Below, one piece after another: positions 44,677-53,427 of a stretch of DNA of 64,000 nt. The notes under the pieces are model-generated. The model was not told where the DNA came from and made no database searches. It saw nothing but the letters and a program-made list of their open reading frames with translations. Both the position numbers and the translations under genes were made by a program. How positions within the stretch are numbered: position 1 is the first letter of the stretch; every line of letters begins with the position of its first letter. The stretch covers positions 12,097,181-12,161,180 of the forward strand of contig CAIIXF020000010.1 of NCBI GenBank assembly GCA_903813345.2. The letters run 5' to 3'. This DNA comes from Owenia fusiformis. Lineage: Eukaryota > Annelida > Polychaeta > Sabellida > Oweniidae.

Positions 44677-44772
44677 TTAAGTCAGCTAAACCACATTTTT
44701 TGTAACTACAAAATAGCCAACAAAACATAAGATATAGTTTAAATAGTAATGCCTTGTGGCGAGGACGATCGA
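44677..44772 (-). repeat. Retrotransposon repeat B2
   Basis: 96 bp from TTAAGTCAGCTAAACC to GAGGACGATCGA, identical base for base with 46311-46406. Confidence 0.93.
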
Positions 44773-46083
44773 CGACCGTGTTTATTAGCTAACATAACAT
44801 CATAACATATAGACAATCACACTTCAATATAGAGGATCACACCGAGTGATCTTCATTGCACCGAGCAATCTAAAGGTCTCACACCTTGCTGCTATGTTAC
44901 AGCACTTTGTTCTAAACCAGAACAGCACAAATTATCAAAATTAAGTCATAGCTGTATATCTTATCAGCTCCCATCAATCTCCAACTAATATAATCAGTGT
45001 AACTCACTCCTATGTTATCCAATATAGCTGTATATTTAATCAGCTCCCATGAATCTCCGATGGGTTAAATCTCCATAACAGTAAGAACAAATATTTCTAT
45101 GCGCCGAGCAATAACGTTGCATCATGATATACCATGACATCTCATTTCTTCTCAGCCCTGAGATGCCATGATATAATGAGCTTGATTTGGCGATCCAGGA
45201 GAGCCCAAAATTGAGGATTTTTGAGATCTTTCATCCCAGCTCATATTTCATTTAATTGGGGTCATTAAACTTGTGTACACGTACCTGTGCTAATATCTGC
45301 TGTTAAATACAATGCCTATTATGTAATGTATTGACATTAGGTAAATGATTACATGATAACCATCACACTTATTGACAGTTATAACTCTTTCCATCTGATG
45401 TGCTCAGATCACAGAATATGCCTCATAATATCAGAGCATGTTTCAGGTGAAACAGAAAGATGCTATGAGTATCAGAATGATAACGTTGTACAAAGCAACT
45501 AATCTGATCAGTGTAACCCTCTAAGTTATCCAAAATAGCTGTATAATTAATCAGCTCCCATGAATCTCCGATGGGTAAAATTGTCCATTCCATTAAGAAC
45601 AAAAATTTTTATGCACCAAGCAATAATGTAGCACAAAGCAACTGCTATAGTAATGCACAACTTTTAATCTTATCCAATATAGCCGTATATCCTGTCGGCT
45701 CCCATGAATCTCCGATGGGTAAAGCTCTACTTAGCTGTAAAATCAAATGTTTCAATGAACTGAGCAATCATGAAGTACAAAGCAACTTAAACAGTAGTAA
45801 TTACAGTAACTTGCTTTACAATAAAGAAATGGCGTATAAAGTAAAGGATCCAGAAGACGTTTGTTTCAAAAACTGAACCTTAGATGCAAGCCTGACAATC
45901 TTAAGACTTGACTCAACTTCTCGGAGACCCAACCTGAAAACCTATCATATTATACTTTTTATTATAGGATACAGGAGGTCTGACCTCACCGAACTGAAGT
46001 AGAGATAAACAGAGGCCGAGTCTACACCTAGTTATAAATGAGCTTGAAAAAATGAACTACAGTACATTAATTTGCGTAAAATT
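44773..46083. other. Segment between A2 and B2, with degenerate tandem units
   Basis: At least four diverged copies of a unit with TATAGCTGTATAT, TCAGCTCCCATGAATCTCCG and ATGGGTAAA occur between about 44948 and 45790. A hairpin lies at about 45129-45173 (TACCATGACATCTCA / TGAGATGCCATG). Either retrotransposon 3' sequence or a later insertion. No ORF of note. Confidence 0.6.
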
Positions 46084-46226
46084 AAGATCTTAAAAGTAAA
46101 TTGTTGGTCGTCCACTCGCTAAGCTGAGAATGACCTTACCTATTCATTACGTACTTATCCCTAACATCTATTCATTCAACAGAATCAACGAACCATGAAA
46201 CGTACAAACCCCCCTTACAACTTGGT
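46084..46226 (-). repeat. Retrotransposon repeat A2 (empty site of the 50739-50975 MITE)
   Basis: 143 bp from AAGATCTTAAAAG to CTTACAACTTGGT; same as A1 minus the MITE, with about two to three substitutions. Confidence 0.93.
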
Positions 46227-46310
46227 ACGCATAAAAACAAAAATCTCGTCTCCCGCAAATCTTAAAGTAATTTTCTCACTAATTCGTACCTCAAACGTTA
46301 GAAAAATTAT

Positions 46311-46406
46311 TTAAGTCAGCTAAACCACATTTTTTGTAACTACAAAATAGCCAACAAAACATAAGATATAGTTTAAATAGTAATGCCTTGTGGCGAGGAC
46401 GATCGA
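46311..46406 (-). repeat. Retrotransposon repeat B1
   Basis: 96-bp copy identical to B2, lying just downstream of the recombinase ORF. Confidence 0.93.
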
Positions 46407-46436
46407 GGCTAAAAAAGAGAGAATGTGAACAAAAAC

Positions 46437-47366
46437 TCACAGTCCAAGACTTAAAGTAACGCCCGCTCTTAAAGAATGCAACCCAAAGTTAGAGCTATCT
46501 ACTCCAATTTCTTTCAAAGCGAACTTAAACATATCTCTGCAAGTAGTATAACTGAGAGGCTTAGTGTTTTCTCTAAGTTGATGTTTGCCTTTTGATTTAC
46601 AATACGACAGACCTCCGAAGATAAAACTTTCTGAACTGGTTGTGACTTCCAATGCTTTCATATAACGCAATAACAAAGCGTAAGGACATGTTTCGTTGTT
46701 GGTCCTTGCTATCAAAACATTAGCTCCATTACGGTAGCAATCTGTTTTTGATTTCTGTATGAAAACATCTAAGAATGAATCCTTGAAAACAAAGTCTGAA
46801 CATCTAAGTCTAGAAACCTCATCAAATCTTAGAAAGGCAGCGAAATTTATTAGAATGAAAGTTGCCGTTCTCAAATCTGAAATCGATGAGCTCTCCTTAG
46901 CAAATCTATGCACGATTTTTTCTATCATTTCAACTGATATAGGTGCTTTCTTTGAAATTTTGTTATGCTTTTGACGTGAAGCACCTTCTGTAATAATTTT
47001 AATGAGTTGATGCTCACAGGGATTAGGCAAACATGCTAAATTGTGTGCCCAAGCTATACTGTATTTAGCAGCAATAATTTGACTGTAGCTGTAAGAAGTT
47101 TGCCAGATACTCAACAAATAAATGGAAACGTGAATATGATTTGCTGGTAAAACGTGAAAAGTAAGCCCGTAGCACCAGTTTTTAAAACGTTCAAAACCTG
47201 ACTTGTACTTTGTAATTGTCTTGTTTTCTCTGCTCGTAAAGGCCAAATCCATCATTTCGACGGGAACGTCCTTCAAAGTGTCATTACTACTGCAAACGTC
47301 TTTCACTTGCGTCCATGTTTCGCTGCTGAAGATATCTACATCTTGAACTGAAAGTAAAGGAAACAT
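46437..47366 (-). CDS. Tyrosine recombinase of the retrotransposon, C-terminally truncated
   Basis: 309 residues from ATG. N-terminal SAM-like helical region (KYKSGFERFKNWCYGL, AAKYSIAWAHN). Catalytic core: box I arginine in AAFLRFDEVSRLRCSDF, KSKTD lysine region, and HSLRAG for the H-x-x-R of box II. The ORF ends only nine residues after HSLRAG, so the nucleophilic tyrosine, normally about 30 residues further, is absent. B1 begins 30 bp downstream. A GTGAGT donor-like site overlaps the stop and TTCTCTCTTTTTTAG follows, but that would be a 32-nt intron and the next frame is not recombinase-like. Upstream, an acceptor-like ACTTTCAG precedes TTCAAGATG. In the family the recombinase integrates circular cDNA. 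Confidence 0.88.
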   Translation of the reverse strand: MFPLLSVQDVDIFSSETWTQVKDVCSSNDTLKDVPVEMMDLAFTSRENKTITKYKSGFERFKNWCYGLTFHVLPANHIHVSIYLLSIWQTSYSYSQIIAAKYSIAWAHNLACLPNPCEHQLIKIITEGASRQKHNKISKKAPISVEMIEKIVHRFAKESSSISDLRTATFILINFAAFLRFDEVSRLRCSDFVFKDSFLDVFIQKSKTDCYRNGANVLIARTNNETCPYALLLRYMKALEVTTSSESFIFGGLSYCKSKGKHQLRENTKPLSYTTCRDMFKFALKEIGVDSSNFGLHSLRAGVTLSLGL

Positions 47367-47460
47367 CGAATATTTTAAAAGCTATACAGATTCACTCACA
47401 TACAACTGTACTGAGATATGTCCACATTACATATTGTTCACTGATCCTCTGAGATCATAA

Positions 47461-47681
47461 TCAGTCATGACTGATCCTTAAAGCGAGCAGCTCGCTTGAA
47501 AATCCCTGTGGATTATTAAAGATACAGTTTTTCTGTGAGCCAGTAACAAAATAATGACCACCGCGTGGAAATTCTATCACCTGTTTTATGCATGGGTGAT
47601 AACGTATACCATCATGAATCAATGGCCAATACACAGCCGATTTCCACTGTGGCACAACCAGAGTACCCTTTGCTCTCTGTT
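47461..47681 (-). CDS. C-terminal remnant of the RT-RNase H ORF, beyond the foldback insertion
   Basis: Encodes RAKGTLVVPQWKSAVYWPLI and about 50 further residues to a stop at 47461. This WP-containing tail is usual for DIRS-type pol proteins. It lies in frame with the RT ORF once the 533-bp foldback and one 5-bp target copy are discounted. The longer ORF start (47886) lies in the foldback arm and is not element coding. Confidence 0.8.
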
Positions 47682-48214
47682 CACTGGTGATCCACTCGAT
47701 TACGCTGGTTACCAAAACGAACCGTTTTGGTAACAAAATGTCGGAACATCGAAGGTACGATTTTTCTCGTTTCCTTATTTTACACGTTGTAGGCAGAATT
47801 CCCACGGCATTTTTAGCACAAACGTGTATCAGTATCATATGTTTAAGAAATTGTACATATTTGCGAACAAATAGTTCAGAAGACAACAGAATCGTCGATT
47901 TAATTCCTCACTTAAGTTACATAAACGGTTTTTCGAAAAACAGTTTAGATCTGCACTTTTAACCCAAACCGTTTATGTAACTTAAGTGAGGAAGTAAATC
48001 GACGATTCTGTTGTCTTCTGAGCTATTTTTTGCAAACATGTACATTTTCTAAAACATATGATACTGATGCACGTTGTGTGAAAAAACGTCGTGGGGATTC
48101 TGCCTGCAACGCGTGAAATAAGCAAAAAAGAAAAATCGTACCTTCGACGTTCCGACATTTTGTTACCAAAACGGTTCGTTTTGGTAACCAGCGTAATCGA
48201 GTGGATCACCAGTG
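47682..48214. mobile_element. 533-bp foldback element inserted in the RT ORF (CACTG...CAGTG ends)
   Basis: Nearly the whole length is one inverted repeat (arms about 250 bp, short centre near 47936-47968). Ends are CACTGGTGATCC and GGATCACCAGTG. Both sides carry CTGTT (47677-47681 and 48215-48219), read as a 5-bp target duplication. CACTG/CAGTG ends recall CACTA-type transposons, but those give 2-3 bp duplications, so superfamily is open. Carries mirror-image ORFs of no coding meaning. Confidence 0.85.
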
Positions 48215-49921
48215 CTGTTGGACTATATACCTGAATGTTTTAGCTACCATGCAGCATGGTGGTACAAACCAATTGTTGTGAAGCTTCCAGCTTTGTGTGA
48301 ATGCATCTGCTGCTTGTGCTTCGGGACTGAAATATCTTGAATCGAAACATGGCAACTTGCTGTTATGTACATTTGCGAAACGATCTATAGTAAATGGACC
48401 CCAAAGTGCATTCAAATAATTGAAAACATTCCAAGTAATACCCCAGTCATCAAAGTCTGTGATCTTACTGATCTCATCTGCCCTTTCATTCAGATTTCTG
48501 GGTATCCACTCTATACTCACTTGTACATTTCGCCTTTTGCACACTTGATGAATGCACAACGCAATGCTCTGAAGTTCTTCCTTCATGCTACCCTTTTGAA
48601 TTATAGATGCGACATTTTTATTATCAGTAAACCACTTGATGTTTTGATTTTGAAGAAGATGGATTAATGATAACAAAGTGTTCAAAACTGCCATGAGCTC
48701 CCTCCAAGTACTGCTCTTTCTAGCTTGACCTGGTGTCCACAGATTGTGACACACTTGATTTTCAAAGTTGACTACGTACCCACCATAGCCTGTATTGCTA
48801 GCATCTGAGTAAACTACCTTAGAATGTTTATCATCTCTCTCAAGTGACATACCATTGTATTTTCTGAGATTATCTATCCAAAATTCTAATTCTGCCCTAG
48901 CATTGTTTGGTAACCTAATAAGTACATCCCAGTTTGATTTGCATGCTATAACAACTTGCAGTGATCTTGTTTTCAACAGACACAAGTCGCCTACTGCGTG
49001 TCTTAAAGCTACCAGTTTACCTACTACTGCTGCAACGAATCTCGCTGTACAATTTGCATGCTTTAATAGACTACCTACCCTTTCCAGCACATCTAACAGT
49101 TTTTTCTCTGGAACTTTGATATTTCCTTCCATCAAATCGATGTCAAAACCCAACCATTTTTGTCTTTGACTTGGTTCCCATCTGGATTTTTTATGATTTG
49201 GGATAAACCCGGCTTTAACCAAAGTTGTTCTTACCCGTTCTGACTGTATTTCGCATTGAGCTTTATCTACATTAAAGCCAACGGCATCATCCAAGAACGC
49301 CACAATTTTCAAGCCCTTTCCCCTCCAATGCTTGATTAGTTGTCTAACAACCTCACGGTGAACCTTAGTAAAGATATGACCCCCCGTTGAGATTCCAAAG
49401 GGTAAAACATTGAACTCCCAATAACGTTGTACACCATCTATTACCCAAGAGAACCCAAGGTATTTTTGATGAGCTGGCAAAATATCAATGTGGTGGTAGC
49501 CGGATTTTATGTCAAATACAAACATGTATCCCCCTGGTAACAAATACTCTTTTGCCACCGACAGATCTTCAAATTTAATTCTATCCAATTTGACAAAGGG
49601 ATTAACATGTCTGAGATCAAGGACTAATCTATTCTTTTCTGAACCTAATGCTACTGCAAGTGGGTTAACAACATGGGAAGGACTGTATACCTCTGTTATA
49701 CACCCTTCTTCCAAAAGTTTTTGTATTGACTCTGTTACAAATTCTTTGTTTTTTAAAGCAGACTGGTTATTCTTAAGAAAAATTCTAGGTGGTTCCTTAT
49801 CTAACGGAATGATATAACCATTTTTAATGGTGTTTACTACAAAATCTGAGGCTCCTATTTCTGACCAAAAGTCAACATGATTTTTCAAACTACCTTTAAA
49901 CAGAAATGCCAGAATGCTTAC
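48215..49921 (-). CDS. Reverse transcriptase-RNase H of the retrotransposon, interrupted
   Basis: Frame opens at 49921 after a stop and has no ATG before the first RT motifs. RT: NPLAVALGSEKNRLVLDLRH, FVFDIKSGYHHIDI, FNVLPFGISTGG, and the active site FLDD (in place of YxDD) at VAFLDDAVGF, then WLGFDID. RNase H: VYSDASNTGYGGY, WRELMAVLNTLL, FTDNKNVASII and ERADEISK provide the D-E-D-D set. The DDWGI...IDRFAN...CFDSRYF segment after RNase H is characteristic of DIRS-order elements. The frame runs into the foldback and stops inside it at 48206. Acts with gag to copy element RNA to cDNA. Confidence 0.92.
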
Positions 49922-49935
49922 TTAACTTTGAGTCT

Positions 49936-50169
49936 TTAGCTGTTCTGGTTTTGGTTGCTTCCATTTTGGTATTGCTGCGTGAACTGCTGTTGCTGTTGCT
50001 GCTTGGACCAGCACTCACGGGCCCAGTGCCCGACGGACCCGCAGTTCCGGCAAATGTCGTTGCCTCTGGAGTTCGATGTTCCGGCTTGTTGAGTGTTGGG
50101 CCATGAGCGCTGTTGACCCTGTTGCCACTGCCACCTGTTGCCAGTATTGGGTTGGCGACTTCTATCTTT
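49936..50169 (-). CDS. gag C-terminal part with CCHC zinc knuckle
   Basis: 77 codons in a frame shifted by one base from the gag N-terminal ORF. Rich in Gln/Trp/Ser with CRNCGSVGHWAREC (C-x2-C-x4-H-x4-C), the nucleic-acid-binding knuckle of retroelement gag proteins. It needs a +1 shift or a splice to join the upstream ORF; a TTTCATTTCAG acceptor-like sequence lies at the junction. Ends with TAA 15 nt before the RT frame opens. Confidence 0.75.
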   Translation of the reverse strand, partial: KDRSRQPNTGNRWQWQQGQQRSWPNTQQAGTSNSRGNDICRNCGSVGHWARECWSKQQQQQQFTQQYQNGSNQNQNS

Positions 50170-50674
50170 GCCTGAAATGAAAGCTTGAAGCGCCAGAATT
50201 GTGAAACCTAGTATTTCTAACGCTTATTTTGCGTTCTCTGACTTTTCTACCTGCGTTAAACCTGGCGCTTTTAATCTTTTTATCATCTTCGTCGTTACTA
50301 GCGTAAGCGTCTTTTACATATTCTTCTACGGCTAACCAACCGTGTTTAGAATCATCAGCAATTTTGATACATTTATTTCGATATGTAATAAGTTTCATAC
50401 CTTCGTCCAGCTTTGCTAGTACTTCTGGATGAGAGTCCCCCAACATATCGGAAGCGTCTTTGATGGCGTCGAGAACTTCGTTGTTGAATTCAAACTGTTT
50501 TTGGTGTCCCTTTTTGGACATTACAGGTTCAGTCTTTGCCTTTTTGGCGACCTTCTTTGTATCATCTAGCAATTCTCTCTTGTAATTTGCCAATTTATTA
50601 TCTAAAACACTTTCTAAAAGAGTTTTTATATCGTCTCTGTCCATGTTGTAAGTTGTGCTACTTATTTCGTACAC
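50162..50674 (-). CDS. gag-like ORF, N-terminal part
   Basis: 170 residues, or 160 from the internal MDRDDIKTLL, which may be the true start. Charged, helical; a basic stretch AKKAKTEP may be nuclear-targeting. No named domain was recognised; the gag call rests on position before RT and on the adjoining zinc knuckle. Confidence 0.65.
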   Translation of the reverse strand: MYEISSTTYNMDRDDIKTLLESVLDNKLANYKRELLDDTKKVAKKAKTEPVMSKKGHQKQFEFNNEVLDAIKDASDMLGDSHPEVLAKLDEGMKLITYRNKCIKIADDSKHGWLAVEEYVKDAYASNDEDDKKIKSARFNAGRKVRERKISVRNTRFHNSGASSFHFRQR

Positions 50675-50679
50675 GTGGC

Positions 50680-51061
50680 AAGATTTTAAAAGTAAATTGT
50701 TGGTCGTCCACTCGCTTAGCTGAGAATGACCTTACCTACAGTTGGGGACAAAAATAAATGACAGGTCGATTTGCGATCACCATTTCCTAATTATGGTGGT
50801 CTGAAAGCCCATAATTTCCAATATTGTCTAGATACATATCCCTTAAAATTTGTATATTTTACATTTTGTATAATCTCATCCACTGATTTATGGCCTCTTG
50901 TAAATTCTCTTATTTTTAACATGGGAAATCCTCACTTCAGCAAATCCACCTGTCATTTATTTATGTCCCCAACTGTATTCATTACGTACTTATCCCTAAC
51001 ATCTATTCACTCAACAGAATCAACGAACCATGAAACGTACAAACCCCCCTTACAACTTGGT
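50680..51061 (-). repeat. Retrotransposon repeat A1, interrupted by a MITE
   Basis: Same sequence as A2 (143 bp) split by the 237-bp MITE plus a duplicated TA. Confidence 0.92.
50739..50975. mobile_element. 237-bp TA-flanked MITE inside repeat A1
   Basis: 28-bp terminal inverted repeats (CAGTTGGGGACA...GACAGGT) with one mismatch. TA is on both sides and a single TA at the matching point of A2 (46141-46142). Tc1/mariner/pogo-type insertion. Confidence 0.92.
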
Positions 51062-51252
51062 CATCCTCCGATCACAGGGCTTCAAAATCCAGAATATCTT
51101 CTTTCTTTTTACAACATTATATCTCTGATGATCAAATACCAGAAGTGTTACCTATTATATCCCAAAGTTTCATCAAGTTAAAGGAAATAGTGCATTTACC
51201 TCTGGGACAGCCCTTGTATATGGTAACTGTACTATATCCTATATTTCATCGA
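51062..51252. other. Spacer before the tRNA-like array
   Basis: AT-rich, nothing recognised. Confidence 0.5.
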
Positions 51253-51278
51253 GGGGCTGTAGCTCAAGTGGTAGAGCG
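51253..51278 (+). pseudogene. 5' fragment of tRNA-Ala-like gene
   Basis: Only GGGGCTGTAGCTCAAGTGG plus TAGAGCG of the tRNA sequence remain. It then jumps into the repeat spacer (TATTCACTTCGGGTC), consistent with a 61-bp deletion in one unit of the array. Confidence 0.8.
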
Positions 51279-51384
51279 TATTCACTTCGGGTCATTAATT
51301 TTGATTTCATGTTGGTTCATTTTGTTAATCAGTAAGGTAGAAATGGGCATACAATTATTTTAAGTATTTCACTTTCATCACCGA

Positions 51385-51457
51385 GGGGCTGTAGCTCAAG
51401 TGGTAGAGCGCTCGCTTAGCATGTGAGAGGTACGGGGATCGATACCCCGCTGCTCCA
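51385..51457 (+). tRNA. tRNA-Ala(AGC)-like gene, copy 1
   Basis: 73 nt fold as a cloverleaf: acceptor GGGGCTG/CTGCTCC with G3:U70, the alanine identity pair; D-arm GCTC/GAGC; anticodon loop TTAGCAT (AGC); T-stem CGGGG/CCCCG; discriminator A. A-box TAGCTCAAGTGG is good. Odd points: a T-T mismatch at 6:67 and A at position 54 (T-loop ATCGATA), which departs from the B-box consensus. Could be a weakly expressed tRNA or the head of a tRNA-derived repeat. Confidence 0.75.
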
Positions 51458-51577
51458 ATTATTTTGGCACATATTCACTTCGGGTCATTAATTTTGATTT
51501 CATGTTGGTTCATTTTGTTAATCAGTAAGGTAGAAATGGGCATACAATTATTTTAAGTATTTCACTTTCATCACCGA

Positions 51578-51650
51578 GGGGCTGTAGCTCAAGTGGTAGA
51601 GCGCTCGCTTAGCATGTGAGAGGTACGGGGATCGATACCCCGCTGCTCCA
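51578..51650 (+). tRNA. tRNA-Ala(AGC)-like gene, copy 2
   Basis: Identical to copy 1 and 193 bp downstream, with the spacer duplicated as well. Same T-loop A54 and 6:67 mismatch, so these were present before duplication. A further short trace (GGGCTGTAGCTCAA) is at about 51771. Confidence 0.75.
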
Positions 51651-51690
51651 TTCATTTTGGCAATATTCACTTCGGGTCATTAATTTTGAT

Positions 51691-52335
51691 AAAAGGTTAC
51701 CCAATCCTGCATGACATTGGCCAAACTTGATAATGATGATAATGGCGATAATTGCTACAAATGCTATCAATGGGCTGTAGCTCAACTCCTTGGGTGGATG
51801 TAGAAACGTAAATGAGAGAAGCCGGTGTGAAAGAAATTATGGTCCCCGGGCATTATGGTTCCCTTTCTCAACGGCCCTTACTGGCCCTGATTGCGTTTAA
51901 GATAATGAGGGAAAGAGTTGTATTAAGGTCACCATACAAATCAATGGAGAGTAGAACCATAATTTGATAAGACATCTTACCCTTTTCGACACCGGTTCTC
52001 AAGCTCTGGATTTAAGCGATTTAAGGGTCTTGGGAGACACGGTGATTTTAAAATGGAAAATAACGTGAATGTTGCAAGTGAAATCTCGAATGAAAGAACC
52101 AAGCTTGCATTAACGAATTCAACTGCCGCCTGTCGGCTGAAGATTTGACCGCGTCTCCATGACCAACTCATTTAGATATGATTATTTGCAGGTACCATTT
52201 ATATTTAAAGGTGATGGCCAAAATAACAAATATTTTGCGGTCAAGTCATCGATCGTCAGCCAGCAGTTGGATTCTCTAATGCTGGCCAAGATGATTTGAC
52301 ATCATTTACACGACGACACAAAAATACAAATACCA
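51691..52335. other. Spacer between tRNA array and nested elements
   Basis: A weak inverted relation (GCCGGTGTGAAAGAAATTATG near 51820 against CCATAATTTGATAAGAC...CACCGG near 51957-51990) suggests a decayed small TIR element. No gene recognised. Confidence 0.45.
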
Positions 52336-52559
52336 CATCCCAATGCAGACAGAGCCTATGGGAAATATTGGGTGCGGAGCAAATGAGCGGAGGGTGCGGA
52401 GCGAACGGTCATTTTTGAATTTAAATTTGGGATATATCTGAAACTAAGCCGTTTTGGGACTTCAAATATACCAAGATATGTGTATTTGACACCAAATATT
52501 AATACAATTGTGAAAATAGTAGCGCAATTCATTCTATAGCGACGCAGTGTGCCTTAAAC

Positions 52560-52960
52560 CTTTCCCAGACCTATATATTTTGAAATTATCCTTTTAATAC
52601 TGAGTTCCCAGCATTCATAAAAAATGGTGTTCAAGGTACACTAAATTATTTTTGCATCTTGGAAGCCAGGCAGTATCTGTGTGATTTTATAAAAATTCGG
52701 AAATATTTTTCAGATATGAGCCCCCTCTAAATATTGGTTGCGGAGGAGCTCAATAAACGTACCTCCGCACCCAATATTTAGAGGGGGCTCATATCTGAAG
52801 AACATTTCCGAATTTTAAAAAATCACACAGATACTGCCTGGCTTCCAAGATGCAAAAATAATTTGCATGGGTAGTGTATCTTGAACACCATTTTTTATGA
52901 ATGCTGGGGACGCAGTATTAAAAGGATAGTCTCAAAATATATAGGTCTGGGAAGGTAGTT
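52560..52960. mobile_element. About 400-bp foldback inserted in the left arm of the 52336-57808 element
   Basis: CCCAGACCTATATATTTTGA to CCCCCTCTAAATATTGG is inverted in the second half (CCAATATTTAGAGGGGG to TATATAGGTCTGGG) around a centre near 52745. The right arm at 57518-57808 lacks it, which marks it as an insertion. Confidence 0.8.
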
Positions 52961-53427
52961 TAGAAAATACATCACCAAGAAAATGCATTTTCTAAAATTT
53001 TGGGGCTCCCAGAGGGTAAATTTAAATTATGAATTTTACTTTTAGATTTTTATGAAACAAATTGCCTACATCATTATGTATGTTGTAATATTATACATTA
53101 ATCAATAAGAGGTACTAAAGTATTACTACTACACATTAAATTTTAAATGTTATTATCGAATTCAAATATAAATCAACTATTTTAACTGAGCCAAGTATTG
53201 GATGATTGGAGGCAGTATTGATCAAATTTGCAAAGGGTTAATTTTATTCTCACCTGTCTCAACAAAACAGGAATATCCCAAAATTCATACAGTCATACTT
53301 GTCTTATGTAAACTATATCATTGATTGGCCAAGGGTTCATCTATAATCCTGGAAAATGACCTCTTCTGGACGAAAACTGTGGGAACATCTGATATGACCA
53401 GTTCCCATAACAGTGTGTCGATCACCT

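Larger units (their letters stand above)
44677..51061 (-). mobile_element. Ngaro/DIRS-like tyrosine-recombinase retrotransposon with split direct repeats
   Basis: Read on the minus strand: A1 (51061-50680), gag, RT-RNase H, tyrosine recombinase, B1 (46406-46311), A2 (46226-46084), B2 (44772-44677). A is 143 bp once the MITE in A1 is removed; B is 96 bp and identical in both copies. This A1-ORFs-B1-A2-B2 order defines split direct repeats, known from PAT and Ngaro elements, and RT-RNase H followed by the recombinase matches Ngaro. There is no LTR and no integrase-core protein. Departures: 84 bp separate B1 from A2, 1.3 kb separates A2 from B2, the RT is broken by a foldback, and the recombinase lacks its tyrosine. 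This copy should be immobile by itself. Identical B copies suggest it is not very old. Confidence 0.88.
51253..51690 (+). repeat. 193-bp tandem unit carrying the tRNA-like genes
   Basis: Unit = tRNA-like gene plus a spacer beginning ATTCACTTCGGGTCATTAAT and ending TTTCATCACCGA. The first unit is shortened to 132 bp; the last spacer copy diverges at about 51690. Confidence 0.88.

Noticed and set aside
46412-46443. 32-nt intron (GTGAGT...TTTTTTAG) at the end of the recombinase
   Set aside because: Shorter than plausible spliceosomal introns, and the frame beyond it is not recombinase-like; mentioned only as a possibility.
47687-48209. Two mirror ORFs sharing the same first residues
   Set aside because: They arise because both arms of the foldback carry the same sequence inverted; no coding evidence.
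48365-49817. Plus-strand ORFs over the RT (100, 104 and 102 aa)
   Set aside because: Antisense to well-supported RT-RNase H coding sequence.
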